From Oceanobacillus kimchii X50 (GTDB taxonomy: Bacteria > Bacillota > Bacilli > Bacillales > Amphibacillaceae), in NCBI RefSeq assembly GCF_000340475.1, contig NZ_CM001792.1, positions 1,944,659 to 2,008,658 on the forward strand: a stretch of 64,000 bases of DNA, written 5' to 3'. A program made the translations under genes and the position numbers. This document shows positions 26,782 through 38,142 of this stretch, in pieces. Under the pieces are notes generated by a model. That model was not told where the DNA came from, ran no database searches, and saw only the letters and a list, made by a program, of their open reading frames with translations. How positions within the stretch are numbered: the stretch's first letter is position 1; each line of letters starts with the position of its first letter.

Positions 26782-27907
26782 ATTCTCCTTTAAAAGCTCT
26801 ACGAAAGCGTTGGAAAATATTATCATCTTGTTCATCAGTTGACTCATTTCCACCAAGTTCATTAAACTCTCGAAGTAGTTCTTTTTGTTTTTCAGATAAG
26901 TTAGTAGGTGTCATCACTTTGATCTTAATATGCTGATCTCCATGCCCTTTACCTCTTACATTCGGTGCACCTTTACCTTTAAGTCTGAAAGTTTTTCCAG
27001 TTTGTGTCCCAGCAGGAACTTTAACTTTTACTTTTCCATGTACCGTAGGAACCTCTAATTCATCACCCAAAGCAGCTTGCGCATAGGTCAGAGGCAATTC
27101 GCAGAAAATATGATCTCCTTCACGTACAAAGAAATCATGTGGTCGTACTTTAATTACGACAAATAAATCTCCTGCCGGGCCACCATTTATACCAGCTTCG
27201 CCTTTACCCGCTACTCTAATTTGTTGACCTTCATCAATGCCTGCTGGAATGGTGATATGAATCTTCTTCTTCTTCTGGATTTTTCCTGAACCACCACAAG
27301 TATTACATTTTTCAGGTATTATTTTACCGGAACCTTGACAATAATTACATACTCTGCGATTTACTACACGTCCAAATGGTGTGTTCTGTTCTTGGTTTAA
27401 CTGACCAGCACCATTGCAATGGGAACATGTTTGTGGTTTTGTTCCTGGTTTTGCACCTGATCCATTACAAGTGTCACAAGATTCTTCTTTTGGAATTTCA
27501 ATATCCGTTTCTTTTCCAAAGATAGCTTCTTCAAAGTTTAAAATCATTGTATATTGCAAATCATTACCTTGTTGTGGAGCATTTGGATCACGTGAGCGAC
27601 CTCCGCCTCCAAAGAACATATCAAATATATCTCCGAAGCCACCAAAGTCTTGTGCTCCACCACCAAAGCCTCCAAAGCCTTGACTTTGAGGTCCTGAATG
27701 ACCAAATTGATCATATTGAGCACGTTTTTGGTCATCACTAAGTACTTCATAAGCTTCTTTCACTTCTTTAAACTTATCCGCTGCACCCTCTTCTTTATTC
27801 ACGTCTGGGTGGTACTTACGAGCCAATTTACGATAGCTTTTCTTTATTTCATCTTGAGATGCAGATTTATCAATCCCTAATATCTCATAATAATCTCGTT
27901 TACTCAC
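26780..27907 (-). CDS. dnaJ: Chaperone DnaJ (Hsp40)
   Basis: Co-chaperone that stimulates DnaK ATPase and delivers substrates. J domain (about residues 1-70) with HPD in KYHPDVNK, a Gly/Phe-rich linker (about 75-110), four zinc motifs [24 protein letters not shown] and CNTCGGSG (about 147-215), then the C-terminal substrate-binding domains. 375 residues is standard. GGTGAGT-type start region: the start codon at 27907 follows TAAGGTG. It can be transcribed with dnaK but the gap holds two hairpins and a possible promoter. Confidence 0.98.
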   Translation of the reverse strand: MSKRDYYEILGIDKSASQDEIKKSYRKLARKYHPDVNKEEGAADKFKEVKEAYEVLSDDQKRAQYDQFGHSGPQSQGFGGFGGGAQDFGGFGDIFDMFFGGGGRSRDPNAPQQGNDLQYTMILNFEEAIFGKETDIEIPKEESCDTCNGSGAKPGTKPQTCSHCNGAGQLNQEQNTPFGRVVNRRVCNYCQGSGKIIPEKCNTCGGSGKIQKKKKIHITIPAGIDEGQQIRVAGKGEAGINGGPAGDLFVVIKVRPHDFFVREGDHIFCELPLTYAQAALGDELEVPTVHGKVKVKVPAGTQTGKTFRLKGKGAPNVRGKGHGDQHIKIKVMTPTNLSEKQKELLREFNELGGNESTDEQDDNIFQRFRRAFKGE

Positions 27908-27929
27908 CTTACATCACTCTCCCGACACA

Positions 27930-27959
27930 CTTATAGCATAAGTTTTATCTTATCATCAA
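27930..27959 (-). promoter_or_regulatory. Possible SigA promoter for dnaJ
   Basis: TTGATG (27959-27954), 18 nt, TATAAG (27935-27930) lie between the dnaK terminator and dnaJ. The -35 overlaps the second intergenic hairpin. Confidence 0.4.
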
Positions 27960-27982
27960 CTATTTGTCTAAAGCAAATAGTT
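27958..27982. repeat. Second hairpin in the dnaK-dnaJ gap
   Basis: AACTATTTG and CAAATAGTT form a perfect 9-bp inverted repeat with a 7-nt loop, about 20 bp downstream of the dnaK terminator. Confidence 0.5.
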
Positions 27983-28000
27983 ATTTCCATAAATCCCTAA

Positions 28001-28037
28001 AAAAGTCAAAGTCAAGAGAATCCTGACTTTGACTTTT
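28001..28037 (-). terminator. Intrinsic terminator after dnaK
   Basis: AAAAGTCAAAGTCA and TGACTTTGACTTTT form a perfect 14-bp stem with a 9-nt loop and TT run, 18 bp after the dnaK stop and inside the heat-shock operon. It would make dnaK levels higher than those of downstream genes. Confidence 0.85.
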
Positions 28038-28055
28038 CATTTATTTCATCAGCTA

Positions 28056-29897
<1,842 letters not shown>

Positions 29898-29928
29898 TTA
29901 TTTCCTCCTTAACTGCAATAACTTTCAA

Positions 29929-30507
29929 TTATTTATTCACTTTTACCATCGCTGGTCGAATAACACGATCTTTAAGCTGGTATCCTTTTTGTAATTCTTC
30001 TACAACTACATTGGATTCCACACTTTCATCCTCAATTTGCATTACTGCGTGATGAAGATTCGGGTCAAAAGCCTCACCCTCGGTTTTGATTGGCTCAACA
30101 CCTTGCGATGTTAAAGCTTCTTGTAGTTGGCGATACACCATCATTATACCGTCGATAATGCTCTTGTTTTCTTCCGTCACTTCAACCTGTAAAGCTCGTT
30201 CAAAGTTATCCATAGCTGGTAAAAGTTCCGTGATTAAATCTTGTGATTTATACTTACGATCCGCCTCTCTTTCTTTTAGCGTTCTTCGCTTATAGTTATC
30301 AAATTCTGCTTGAAGACGCACTAAGCGATTGTAAGTTTCATCTTTTTCTTGTTGTAGTTTTGCAATTTCATCATTTTCAACAGCCTCTTCTTGAGGTTGC
30401 TCCGTTTCATTCTCTTCTGATTGATCAACGGATTCGTTTACATCAATTACTTCTTGTTCGTTTTCTTGCACTTGGTCAGAAGTAACTTGATCATTTTTAT
30501 CATTCAT
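29929..30507 (-). CDS. grpE: Nucleotide exchange factor GrpE
   Basis: Releases ADP from DnaK. A long acidic, Gln/Glu-rich N-terminus (about residues 1-50) is followed by a coiled-coil (about 50-110, RLQAEFDNYKRRTLKE) and a beta domain near the end (GYQLKDRVIRPAMVKV), all family features. 192 residues. GAGGTG precedes ATG 30507. Second gene of the hrcA operon. Confidence 0.98.
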   Translation of the reverse strand: MNDKNDQVTSDQVQENEQEVIDVNESVDQSEENETEQPQEEAVENDEIAKLQQEKDETYNRLVRLQAEFDNYKRRTLKEREADRKYKSQDLITELLPAMDNFERALQVEVTEENKSIIDGIMMVYRQLQEALTSQGVEPIKTEGEAFDPNLHHAVMQIEDESVESNVVVEELQKGYQLKDRVIRPAMVKVNK

Positions 30508-30595
30508 TTGAGTGGCACCTCGCTTTCAATTTCCATCATTGACTATATCATGATTGCACTAATTAGAAAACCAAGACGTTTTAAAAGAATTTTAG

Positions 30596-31627
30596 CTAAG
30601 AATCTCGCTTATACCACTTATCTAAAGTGTTAGTCATTTCATCGGAAATTCCTTTCATTAAAGAAATCACCTTTTTGTATTCCATTCTTGTTGGCCCTAA
30701 TAAGGCAATTGTGCCCATAAGATTTTCTCCAACATGATAGGATGCAGTTATGAGACTTAAATCTTTGATTGCTTCTACTTCATTTTCATTGCCAATCGAC
30801 ACTTTTATACCATGATGTGTATTTTTTAAGAGATTTGCTATTTCATCTTCTTGTTCTATTAAGGCATAAAACGATCGAATTTTATCAACATCGTTAAACT
30901 CAGGCTGCATTAGAATGTTCGATTTCCCGCCAAAATACAATTTAACAGGATGTTCGTTCATAAAGAATGCTCGAAGTAAATCAAAAGAAGCCTCAGAATC
31001 AACTATATAGCGTCTCATTAGTTGTACAACCTCACTGGAAATAACCTCACCTAATCGTATAATCGGCACACCTCTTAACCGGTCATTTAAAATATTCACT
31101 AATTTTTCTAAATCCGAAGAATCTATGCCTTTAGGTAGGGCAAAAGATCGGTGCTCTACATGACCAGTGCTGGTTACTAGGATCGCTACAGCGGTATGAT
31201 CAGAAAGTGTCAATACTTGAATTTGTTTCAGCGTAGCTTCAAACATTTCTGGCCCTAAAATTATCGAAGTATAATTTGTTAGTTCAGATAATACTTCTGC
31301 AGTCATTTGTACTACTTGTTCAAATTCGAAAAACTCTCCGTCAGTATAATTACGTAATATTCCCGCTTCATGCTGGTTCATCACTGGACCTATAAGGTGG
31401 TCTACATAATAACGATAACCTTTTTCTGAAGGAATTCTTCCTGATGAAGTATGCGTTTTTTCAAGAAAACCTAAATCTTCTAAGTCCGCCATTTCATTCC
31501 GGATAGTAGCTGCACTATACGGAAGGTATTCCTTTTTTGATAATGCACGTGACCCAATGGGGTGTGCAGTTTCAATAAAATCATCAATAATGACTTGTAA
31601 AATGATCAGTTGCCTTTCAGTTAACAT
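30596..31627 (-). CDS. hrcA: Heat-inducible transcription repressor HrcA
   Basis: Represses class I heat-shock genes by binding CIRCE, with GroE modulating its activity. An N-terminal winged helix (about residues 1-75: LTERQLIILQVIIDDFIETAHPIGSRAL ... SAATIRNEMADLEDLGFLEKTHTSSGRIPSEKGYRYYVD) is nearly invariant in HrcA. 343 residues. ATG 31627 follows GAGGTGATC, so the earlier start at 31648 inside CIRCE is rejected. First gene of the operon with grpE, dnaK and downstream genes. Confidence 0.98.
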   Translation of the reverse strand: MLTERQLIILQVIIDDFIETAHPIGSRALSKKEYLPYSAATIRNEMADLEDLGFLEKTHTSSGRIPSEKGYRYYVDHLIGPVMNQHEAGILRNYTDGEFFEFEQVVQMTAEVLSELTNYTSIILGPEMFEATLKQIQVLTLSDHTAVAILVTSTGHVEHRSFALPKGIDSSDLEKLVNILNDRLRGVPIIRLGEVISSEVVQLMRRYIVDSEASFDLLRAFFMNEHPVKLYFGGKSNILMQPEFNDVDKIRSFYALIEQEDEIANLLKNTHHGIKVSIGNENEVEAIKDLSLITASYHVGENLMGTIALLGPTRMEYKKVISLMKGISDEMTNTLDKWYKRDS

Positions 31628-31641
31628 GATGATCACCTCTG

Positions 31642-31668
31642 TTAGCACTCTTGATTATTGAGTGCTAA
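31642..31668. promoter_or_regulatory. CIRCE operator (HrcA binding site)
   Basis: TTAGCACTC, 9 nt, GAGTGCTAA: an exact match to the CIRCE consensus, located between the hrcA promoter and the hrcA ribosome site. Confidence 0.99.
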
Positions 31669-31678
31669 TTCTATAAAT

Positions 31679-31707
31679 AAATTATCAAATCCCTTTTTCT
31701 TTGTCAA
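31679..31707 (-). promoter_or_regulatory. SigA promoter of the hrcA heat-shock operon
   Basis: TTGACA (31707-31702), 17 nt, TAATTT (31684-31679), just upstream of CIRCE. Confidence 0.8.
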
Positions 31708-31712
31708 ACAGT

Positions 31713-32885
31713 TTAGCTTTCTAATTGAATAATTTTATCATCAAAAGATTGCATCATTAAGAATTTCGAGAATACTTGATCCCCTAATAGCATTCCTCTG
31801 TCCGTTAAACGGTAGTTCCCATCTTTCAATCTTAATAAACCTTGTTCTAATAGCACCTGCAATTCATTTGCATATAATTTTTCGAGAGATACTCCATATT
31901 TTTGTTGAAACATCTTTTTACTAATTCCAGATGTTTTACGTAGCTGTAAGAAAAGTTCTTCTTCTATTTGGTCTTTAATAGTGATTGTTTCAATTTCGTC
32001 AATTGCACTTCCTTCACTAGCAGAACGGATATACGTACCTAATGGTTTAATATTTGATGTTCGCTTACCTGGAATGTATCCATGAGCTCCTGCACCAAAC
32101 CCGTAATAATAATCATTATTCCAATATGTAAGGTTATGGTTACTTTCATATCCAGGTTTTGCAAAATTACTTATTTCATACTGCTCTATTCCACGATTTA
32201 TCATCTCCCGTTGCAATATGCGATACATTTCCACTTCTGCATCCTCTGGAGGGCGTTGTAACTGACCTTTATTCTGCTTATGATAAAATACCGTCTTCGG
32301 TTCGATTTGTAATGCATAGGTTGAATAATGTGGTAATCCAAATTGAAGCGCATCATTTAATGTTTGTTCAAAGTGTTCTACTGTTTGGTTTGGTAATGCA
32401 TAGATTAAATCCAGACTTATATTATGGAATTCATTTTTGGTTAATAGATTGACTGTTTCATATACATCTTTCACAGAATGCATTCTACCGATTTTACGTA
32501 GCATGTCATCGTCCATTACTTGTACACCGAACGAAACACGGTTAACTCCATACGAAGAAAGTAAATGAGCTTTTTCTTGATCGATGTCACCGGGATTTAT
32601 TTCAATCGTAAACTCTTTACAAGTTCCTAAATTAAATTTTCTATCTAAAAAACCAAATAATTTTTTGAGTTGTTCAACATTTAAAGCAGTAGGTGTGCCT
32701 CCACCCATATAAATTGTATCTACATGAACATTATATCCTGATACTGTGCAATCTATTTCACGGATGAGTGCTTCAACATAATCGTCAGCCTTATTTTCCA
32801 TATAAAAGTATTTAACAAAATTGCAGTAATGACATATTTGTTTACAAAATGGAATGTGTATGTATACTGCCTTTATTGAATTCAA
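31713..32885 (-). CDS. hemW: HemW-like radical SAM protein
   Basis: Related to coproporphyrinogen dehydrogenase HemN but of the HemW class, thought to be a haem chaperone. The [4Fe-4S] motif is C14-x3-C18-x2-C21 (FCKQICHYCNF), which lacks the fourth Cys of true HemN. MGGGTPTAL and RVSFGVQV follow, and a C-terminal HemN domain ends the protein. 390 residues. The start is TTG 32885 with AAGGGTTGA upstream. Located between lepA and hrcA as in B. subtilis; the HrcA operon promoter overlaps its 3' flank. Confidence 0.94.
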   Translation of the reverse strand: MNSIKAVYIHIPFCKQICHYCNFVKYFYMENKADDYVEALIREIDCTVSGYNVHVDTIYMGGGTPTALNVEQLKKLFGFLDRKFNLGTCKEFTIEINPGDIDQEKAHLLSSYGVNRVSFGVQVMDDDMLRKIGRMHSVKDVYETVNLLTKNEFHNISLDLIYALPNQTVEHFEQTLNDALQFGLPHYSTYALQIEPKTVFYHKQNKGQLQRPPEDAEVEMYRILQREMINRGIEQYEISNFAKPGYESNHNLTYWNNDYYYGFGAGAHGYIPGKRTSNIKPLGTYIRSASEGSAIDEIETITIKDQIEEELFLQLRKTSGISKKMFQQKYGVSLEKLYANELQVLLEQGLLRLKDGNYRLTDRGMLLGDQVFSKFLMMQSFDDKIIQLES

Positions 32886-32977
32886 AATTAATCAACCCTT
32901 CTAATAAAAAGGAAAACTGATAGATATCATTCTACCAGTCCCCTCTATATCCATTTATAAATCTTTTTATCATACTA

Positions 32978-34786
32978 TTAGTTATCATCCATCTTCAATA
33001 CCGCCATAAATGCCTCTTGCGGTACTTCTACAGATCCAACCATTTTCATTCGTTTCTTTCCTTCTTTTTGTTTCTCTAATAGTTTACGTTTACGTGTTAT
33101 ATCTCCACCATAGAGTTTGGCAGTAACATCTTTACGTACTGCTTTAATATTTGATCTCGCTACTATTTTATTTCCTATCGCAGCTTGTACTGGTACTTCA
33201 AATTGTTGTCTTGGAATTAACTCTTTTAATTTCTCTACAATTTGTTTTCCGCGCTCATATGCAAAATCACGATGGACAACAAAAGATAATGCATCTATCG
33301 TATCTCCATTTAATAAAATATCCATCTTAACTAAGTTCGATTGTTGATAGCCAATTAATTCATAGTCAAATGAAGCATATCCTTTTGTATTAGACTTTAG
33401 TTGGTCAAAGAAATCAAAGACAATTTCGGATAATGGTATATGGTATACGACATTTACTCGAATGTCATCCATGTATTGCATATCAATAAAATTACCACGT
33501 TTTTTCTGTGAAATCTCCATAACTGGGCCAACATATTCATTCGGAACCATTATTGTTGCTTCAACATATGGTTCACGTATTTGTTCTACTACTTGAGGAT
33601 CAGGCATCTCAGATGGGTTATCGATATTTAATACTTCTCCATCTGTTTTTTCAACCTCAAAAATAACACTTGGTGCTGTTGTAATTAAATCAATACCAAA
33701 TTCCCGCTCAATTCGCTCTTGAATAATTTCCATATGCAATAGACCTAAGAATCCGCAACGATATCCAAAACCTAATGCTTGAGAAGTTTCTGGATCATAC
33801 TGTAACGAGGAATCATTTAATTCAAGACGTTCTAAAGCTTCTCTTAAGTCATTATAATCATTGGAATCGACTGGATACATTCCACAGAACACCATAGGAT
33901 TTAAACGACGATAACCAGGCAAAGCTTCTTCTGCTTTCCGATTTGCATGAGTGATGGTATCCCCTACACGAGAATCTCCCACATTTTTTATAGAAGCAGT
34001 CAGATATCCTACATCTCCTACGTGTAATTCTTTTTTAGGAACCGTTTTTGGTGTAAATACCCCTACTTCATTAACTTCAAATTCTTTTCCTGTCGCCATC
34101 ATTTGAATCTTATCACCAACTTTTATTGAACCTTCTTTCACACACACATAAGCGATAACACCACGATAAGAATCATATAAAGAATCAAAAATTAAAGCTT
34201 TTAAAGGTGCTTCACCATCACCAGCTGGTTCTGGTACGACTTCTGTAACACGTTCTAATATTTCTTCAATACCAATATTTGCTTTTGCAGAGGCTAATAT
34301 AACATCGTCACCATCAATTCCTAGTATATCTTCTAATTCTTTTTTGACTTTTTCAGTATCTGCACTAGGTAAATCGATTTTATTAATTACAGGTATAATC
34401 TCAAGCTCATTTTCCATAGCTAAATACACATTCGCTAATGTCTGAGCTTCGATTCCTTGAGCCGCATCAACTACTAAAATTGCTCCTTCACAAGCAGCTA
34501 AACTTCGAGAGACCTCATATGTGAAATCCACATGTCCTGGTGTATCAATTAAGTGAAAAATGAACTCTTCTCCCTTATTACTTGTGTATGCAAGTTGAAC
34601 TGCGTTTAATTTAATCGTAATTCCACGTTCGCGTTCTAAATCCATTCCATCTAATAGTTGATCTTTCATTTCACGCTTCGTTACTGTTTTTGTATTTTCA
34701 AGTATTCGATCAGCTAAAGTAGACTTCCCATGGTCTATATGAGCGATAATCGAAAAATTCCTGACGTTTCTTTTTTTGTTCGCCAT
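32978..34786 (-). CDS. lepA: Elongation factor 4 (LepA)
   Basis: Ribosome-associated translational GTPase, implicated in back-translocation and 30S biogenesis. G1 AHIDHGKST (about residues 14-22), G3 DTPGHVDF, G4 NKIDL, then domains II, III, V and the LepA-specific C-terminal domain ([29 protein letters not shown]). From ATG 34786 it has 602 residues, a little shorter than B. subtilis LepA. TAGGAG lies upstream. Its promoter overlaps the yqxA terminator. Confidence 0.98.
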   Translation of the reverse strand: MANKKRNVRNFSIIAHIDHGKSTLADRILENTKTVTKREMKDQLLDGMDLERERGITIKLNAVQLAYTSNKGEEFIFHLIDTPGHVDFTYEVSRSLAACEGAILVVDAAQGIEAQTLANVYLAMENELEIIPVINKIDLPSADTEKVKKELEDILGIDGDDVILASAKANIGIEEILERVTEVVPEPAGDGEAPLKALIFDSLYDSYRGVIAYVCVKEGSIKVGDKIQMMATGKEFEVNEVGVFTPKTVPKKELHVGDVGYLTASIKNVGDSRVGDTITHANRKAEEALPGYRRLNPMVFCGMYPVDSNDYNDLREALERLELNDSSLQYDPETSQALGFGYRCGFLGLLHMEIIQERIEREFGIDLITTAPSVIFEVEKTDGEVLNIDNPSEMPDPQVVEQIREPYVEATIMVPNEYVGPVMEISQKKRGNFIDMQYMDDIRVNVVYHIPLSEIVFDFFDQLKSNTKGYASFDYELIGYQQSNLVKMDILLNGDTIDALSFVVHRDFAYERGKQIVEKLKELIPRQQFEVPVQAAIGNKIVARSNIKAVRKDVTAKLYGGDITRKRKLLEKQKEGKKRMKMVGSVEVPQEAFMAVLKMDDN

Positions 34787-34824
34787 TTCATGCACACTCC
34801 TAGTTTTAATCCTACACGTTTCTA

Positions 34825-34852
34825 TATATACTATATTAAAATAAGACGTCAA
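34825..34852 (-). promoter_or_regulatory. SigA-like promoter for lepA
   Basis: TTGACG (34852-34847), 16 nt, TATATA (34830-34825); a second TATATA two bases further gives 18 nt. The -35 lies in the descending arm of the upstream terminator. Confidence 0.5.
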
Positions 34853-34883
34853 TTACTAGGATGATTATAGCAATTGACGCCTT
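34840..34883 (-). terminator. Intrinsic terminator after yqxA
   Basis: AAGGCGTCAATT (34883-34872) pairs with AATTGACGTCTT (34854-34843) over 12 bp with one G-T, followed by ATTTTAAT on the minus strand. Confidence 0.7.
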
Positions 34884-34916
34884 CAGATTCAATTATTAAA
34901 TAAACAAATAGGTTTA

Positions 34917-35219
34917 TTAAAAAAAGATTTTGGATATTTCATACATAATTCCAACTATGATATCAAACACTTTTTTTACCGTAGCTTCTAATACCGAAGC
35001 GGTTTTATTTGTTAATGAATATTGTCCCTCTTCGATTTCATATACGTTTGCTTCTTGTTCCATTGATGGTTGCGAAGATTCAGTCTCAGTTGTTTCTTCT
35101 ACAGCAGGAGTGGTTTCAGTAGTTTCTACTGTTGATGCTTGTTCATCTTTTTGAATTCCAAATACAAATCCGGATAGGAAAAATATAACCATGATCAACA
35201 ATATTATTAAACCACGCAT
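34917..35219 (-). CDS. yqxA: YqxA-family protein
   Basis: 100 residues: an N-terminal hydrophobic helix or signal anchor (about residues 4-21), a Thr/Glu-rich low-complexity middle (about 27-55, TVETTETTPAVEETTETESS), and a C-terminal amphipathic part. It lies between spoIIP and lepA, the place of yqxA (DUF3679) in B. subtilis, and has about the same size. The gene follows spoIIP by 11 bp, so it may be co-expressed during sporulation; the function is unknown. Confidence 0.8.
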   Translation of the reverse strand: MRGLIILLIMVIFFLSGFVFGIQKDEQASTVETTETTPAVEETTETESSQPSMEQEANVYEIEEGQYSLTNKTASVLEATVKKVFDIIVGIMYEISKIFF

Positions 35220-35230
35220 ATTACCGCCTC

Positions 35231-36385
35231 CTAAGGATTAGACACTTCTTCTGCATCCCAATAATATTCACTAAATACTTCAGCTAACGCATCAGCGGAT
35301 CGATACAGTTCTTCCATCGTATTGTCGACTCCTCCAAATTCGATTAGTAATGCATTACCCGAAACATCTTGATTATATACTCCATTTCCATTTGAACCAT
35401 CTTTTGGATAAATACCTCGACTCAATCCTGGATATTTTTCTTCAATAAGTGCATTTAATTCTGTAGCAGTCTTCATATTTTCTTCATAATTCGCATGTGC
35501 TGTCCCAACAACAAAAATCAGTTTGGCATAGCTTTCTCCATCAATTTCTATTGTAGTTTTATCTCTACGTAACGCATCACGATGTAAATCAAACACATAC
35601 TGAATATCTTTATTTCCAGAAAATGCTGTTTCTACTGCTTCTCGAGATACTTCATAGGACTGATGATATTTTTTCCCTTGTTCATTCAGTTGTTGGCCAA
35701 AATCTGTCTTATCGACGTAAGTACCAATACCTTTTCGTTCTAGAGATTGTCCTAGCCGTTCACTGACTTTAGAAATATTAATTTCGGCATGCATCGCAGA
35801 GTTTGGATCTTCCACACCTGGCAAATGTGGTAAAAACGATTCTCGATTGTGTGTTGTATATAGGAAAACAACATCTCGATCACCAGTAGTTTGCTCTACA
35901 TCTTCTTCAGGAGGAAGCTCTTCATCAACATCTTCTTCTACAACAGCTTCCCGGTCCTTCAACACTTCTTCCAAAGGAGGATTGGATTCAATAGGAAAGC
36001 TTGTAAAATGATTATCATCGCCGCTCGCCATTAAAATTTGGCTGTCATATATTGAAAAACCAGGTAATTCATTTCCTAGGAGACTTCTCGGATCACTTGG
36101 TTGTATATTAGTTGCAAGCTGGAAGAATATATTTGATAACTTAGGCAACTCTTCATCATCAGGGAAGGAACTTTTATATGCTCGATTTTCCATTCCTAAC
36201 ATATTATAGAATACCAATTCATCGATATTTCTTGTCCAATCAGACAAAATAGTTGAAGAAAAGCGATAAGCCGGCTGAACTGTAGTTAAGATGCCGATCA
36301 TTAAAAATAATACGAGTATGCTCGCTAGGTATAGTCCACTTCGCCTTGAAAAGACTTGTATAAAGGGCTTGATGTTTTTTTTCAT
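35231..36385 (-). CDS. spoIIP: Stage II sporulation protein P (cell-wall amidase/endopeptidase)
   Basis: Part of the SpoIIDMP engulfment machine that trims septal peptidoglycan. One N-terminal membrane helix (about residues 15-36) precedes an extracytoplasmic variable region with an acidic stretch (about 150-180) and the amidase domain (about 185-380). Zinc-ligand and catalytic segments are seen as LYTTHNRESFLP, FDLHRDA and LIEFGGVDN. Start uncertain: ATG 36385 is 12 nt from GGAG. The ATT six bases upstream of it has better spacing, and ATG 36415 has no SD. Second gene after gpr, as in B. subtilis. Confidence 0.93.
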   Translation of the reverse strand: MKKNIKPFIQVFSRRSGLYLASILVLFLMIGILTTVQPAYRFSSTILSDWTRNIDELVFYNMLGMENRAYKSSFPDDEELPKLSNIFFQLATNIQPSDPRSLLGNELPGFSIYDSQILMASGDDNHFTSFPIESNPPLEEVLKDREAVVEEDVDEELPPEEDVEQTTGDRDVVFLYTTHNRESFLPHLPGVEDPNSAMHAEINISKVSERLGQSLERKGIGTYVDKTDFGQQLNEQGKKYHQSYEVSREAVETAFSGNKDIQYVFDLHRDALRRDKTTIEIDGESYAKLIFVVGTAHANYEENMKTATELNALIEEKYPGLSRGIYPKDGSNGNGVYNQDVSGNALLIEFGGVDNTMEELYRSADALAEVFSEYYWDAEEVSNP

Positions 36386-36489
36386 AAGAATACACGACTC
36401 CACCTTTCCATCCAACTCTTAATTTAATCTATGAGAGGAATTTAAAAAGTAGAACCGTGTAATGATAAAAAATAGAGTATTTAATAGAG

Positions 36490-37593
36490 CTAACGAGAAT
36501 AGTTAGCAAAGTTATCAACATCAACCTTTTCATGTAATGCAGTATTTATACCATTAGCTAATACCTCTGCCATATCAATCATAAATCCATCAACTTCTTT
36601 TGGAGTTACCATTAAATTATGTCCCATCGGCGTAAGAACCTCGGTGATAAGTTTTCGCTTTTCTTCATCTGACAGTTCCCCTACAATTCCTAAAACTGTC
36701 TTTCTTTTTTCCATATTTGGTAAATCTTCGTCTGTTAATTCTCTACTTCCAAACGACATACCGGCAGGAGTTAAAGATTTAGATGGGTCATCTTTTTCTT
36801 TCCACTCTCTACCAAAATGTTTTAAGACATAGTCAATCGTATCACTTGTAATGGTAACTGCATCAACAACTGTGGGAACTCCAATAGCGATCACCGGAAT
36901 ACCTAACGTTTTTTTGCTGATTTCTTTTCGTTTATTTCCAATTCCAGATCCAGGATGAATTCCTGTGTCTGAAAGTTGAATCGTTTCATTTACACGATTA
37001 ATAGAACGAGAAGCTAATGCATCGATTGCTATTACCAAATCAGGTTTATACTTTTCAACTATCCCAAAGATAATATCACTAGTTTCTATACCTGTTACTC
37101 CCATAACTCCTGGAGTAACAGCAGCAACATCACGATAGCCTTGTGCTACAGTCTCATATTGCAGACGAAAAAGATGACTCGTTACTAATACTTTTTCTAC
37201 GGTCATCGGTCCTAACGCATCCGGAGTAACATTCCAATTTCCTAAGCCAACAACTAAACATGTACTTTCTTTCGTAACGTTATTTTTCCTCATTAAGTCT
37301 TCTAGTTCTTTTGCCAAAACTTGAGCTGCTTGTCTTTGACGATCCGTATCTTGTTTTTTCACCCCATCAGCATAGATAGTGACATAGGAACCTGGTTTTT
37401 TTCCTAAGATCTTTTCTCCTTCTTTATCAATATCCACATATGAAATCTTAATATCTTTATCCGTTCTTTCTTTAAATGTAACTCCTTTTATCTCTTTATC
37501 ACTTGTTTCTTCAGGCTTCGATTCACTGTACATATCCTTCGCTTCAATTGCTAAGTCAGTACGAACCTGGAAAGGGACTTGTTGTTCTTCCAT
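36490..37593 (-). CDS. gpr: Germination protease GPR
   Basis: Aspartic-type endopeptidase that degrades small acid-soluble spore proteins at germination. The zymogen carries a short propeptide; in relatives, processing occurs near the segment [11 protein letters not shown], visible here at about residues 8-18. The core contains [15 protein letters not shown] and [34 protein letters not shown] (about 185-220), diagnostic of GPR. 367 residues, same as B. subtilis. AAAGGATG lies before ATG 37593 and a near-perfect sigma-G promoter lies upstream, fitting forespore expression. Confidence 0.97.
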   Translation of the reverse strand: MEEQQVPFQVRTDLAIEAKDMYSESKPEETSDKEIKGVTFKERTDKDIKISYVDIDKEGEKILGKKPGSYVTIYADGVKKQDTDRQRQAAQVLAKELEDLMRKNNVTKESTCLVVGLGNWNVTPDALGPMTVEKVLVTSHLFRLQYETVAQGYRDVAAVTPGVMGVTGIETSDIIFGIVEKYKPDLVIAIDALASRSINRVNETIQLSDTGIHPGSGIGNKRKEISKKTLGIPVIAIGVPTVVDAVTITSDTIDYVLKHFGREWKEKDDPSKSLTPAGMSFGSRELTDEDLPNMEKRKTVLGIVGELSDEEKRKLITEVLTPMGHNLMVTPKEVDGFMIDMAEVLANGINTALHEKVDVDNFANYSR

Positions 37594-37625
37594 CTTCTCA
37601 TCCTTTCAAATTATAATTCCATTCT

Positions 37626-37654
37626 TAGAATGAGCCTTTTTAATAAATTCATAC
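37626..37654 (-). promoter_or_regulatory. Sigma-G promoter for gpr
   Basis: GTATG (37654-37650), 17 nt, CATTCTA (37632-37626) fits the sigma-G consensus gnATr-N17/18-cAtnnTA. gpr is a known sigma-F/sigma-G gene. Confidence 0.7.
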
Positions 37655-37685
37655 TTTATTTTATCTTTAACAATCAACAATTCTA

Positions 37686-37714
37686 TTGAAAACTAACGTT
37701 AGCTTTGGTACAAT
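37686..37714 (+). promoter_or_regulatory. SigA promoter for rpsT
   Basis: TTGAAA (37686-37691), 17 nt, TACAAT (37709-37714), about 95 bp before rpsT. It is divergent from gpr. Confidence 0.8.
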
Positions 37715-37809
37715 ACTTGTTGTCCTGATGAGAAATGGAGAACTTAAATAGAAGTATTTGAATAATCGAATCTGGAATCTATAGAAGCTTTTGTAGGAGG
37801 TGAATGAAT

Positions 37810-38070
37810 ATGGCAAATATTAAATCTGCAATTAAACGTGTAGAAGTTAACGAGAAGAAACGTGTTTCTAATAGCAAACAACTTTCTGCAATGCGTACTG
37901 AAATTAAGCGTGTAGAGAAAGCAGTTGAAGCAAACGATACAGATAATGCGAAATCTCTTTTCCAATCTGCATCAAAACACATTGATAAAGCAGCTCAAAA
38001 AGGTATCATCCATCAAAATGCTGCTAACCGTCAAAAATCTCGTTTAGCAAACCAGATAAATGCATTATAA
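37810..38070 (+). CDS. rpsT: Ribosomal protein S20
   Basis: Basic 30S protein binding 16S rRNA early in assembly. [29 protein letters not shown] at the N-terminus and [22 protein letters not shown] at the end are diagnostic. I choose ATG 37810 because AGGAGGTG lies 7-9 nt before it; ATG 37804 is too close to that SD. 86 residues. It is monocistronic, on the opposite strand to gpr and holA, and shares a bidirectional terminator with holA. Confidence 0.98.
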   Translation: MANIKSAIKRVEVNEKKRVSNSKQLSAMRTEIKRVEKAVEANDTDNAKSLFQSASKHIDKAAQKGIIHQNAANRQKSRLANQINAL

Positions 38071-38097
38071 AACTAAATGGATCGAATACGACCATTT

Positions 38098-38140
38098 AAA
38101 AAAGCCGAATGAATTCTAAGAGATGAATTCATTCGGCTTT
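38098..38140. terminator. Bidirectional terminator between rpsT and holA
   Basis: AAAGCCGAATGAATTC and GAATTCATTCGGCTTT form a perfect 16-bp stem with an 8-nt loop. The T-run is good toward the minus strand (after holA) and weaker toward the plus strand (after rpsT). Confidence 0.9.
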
Positions 38141-38142
38141 AC

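Noticed and set aside
27540..27700. Short repeats (CCTCCAAAG-type) in dnaJ considered as a tandem repeat
   Set aside because: They encode the Gly/Phe-rich linker that is normal in DnaJ.
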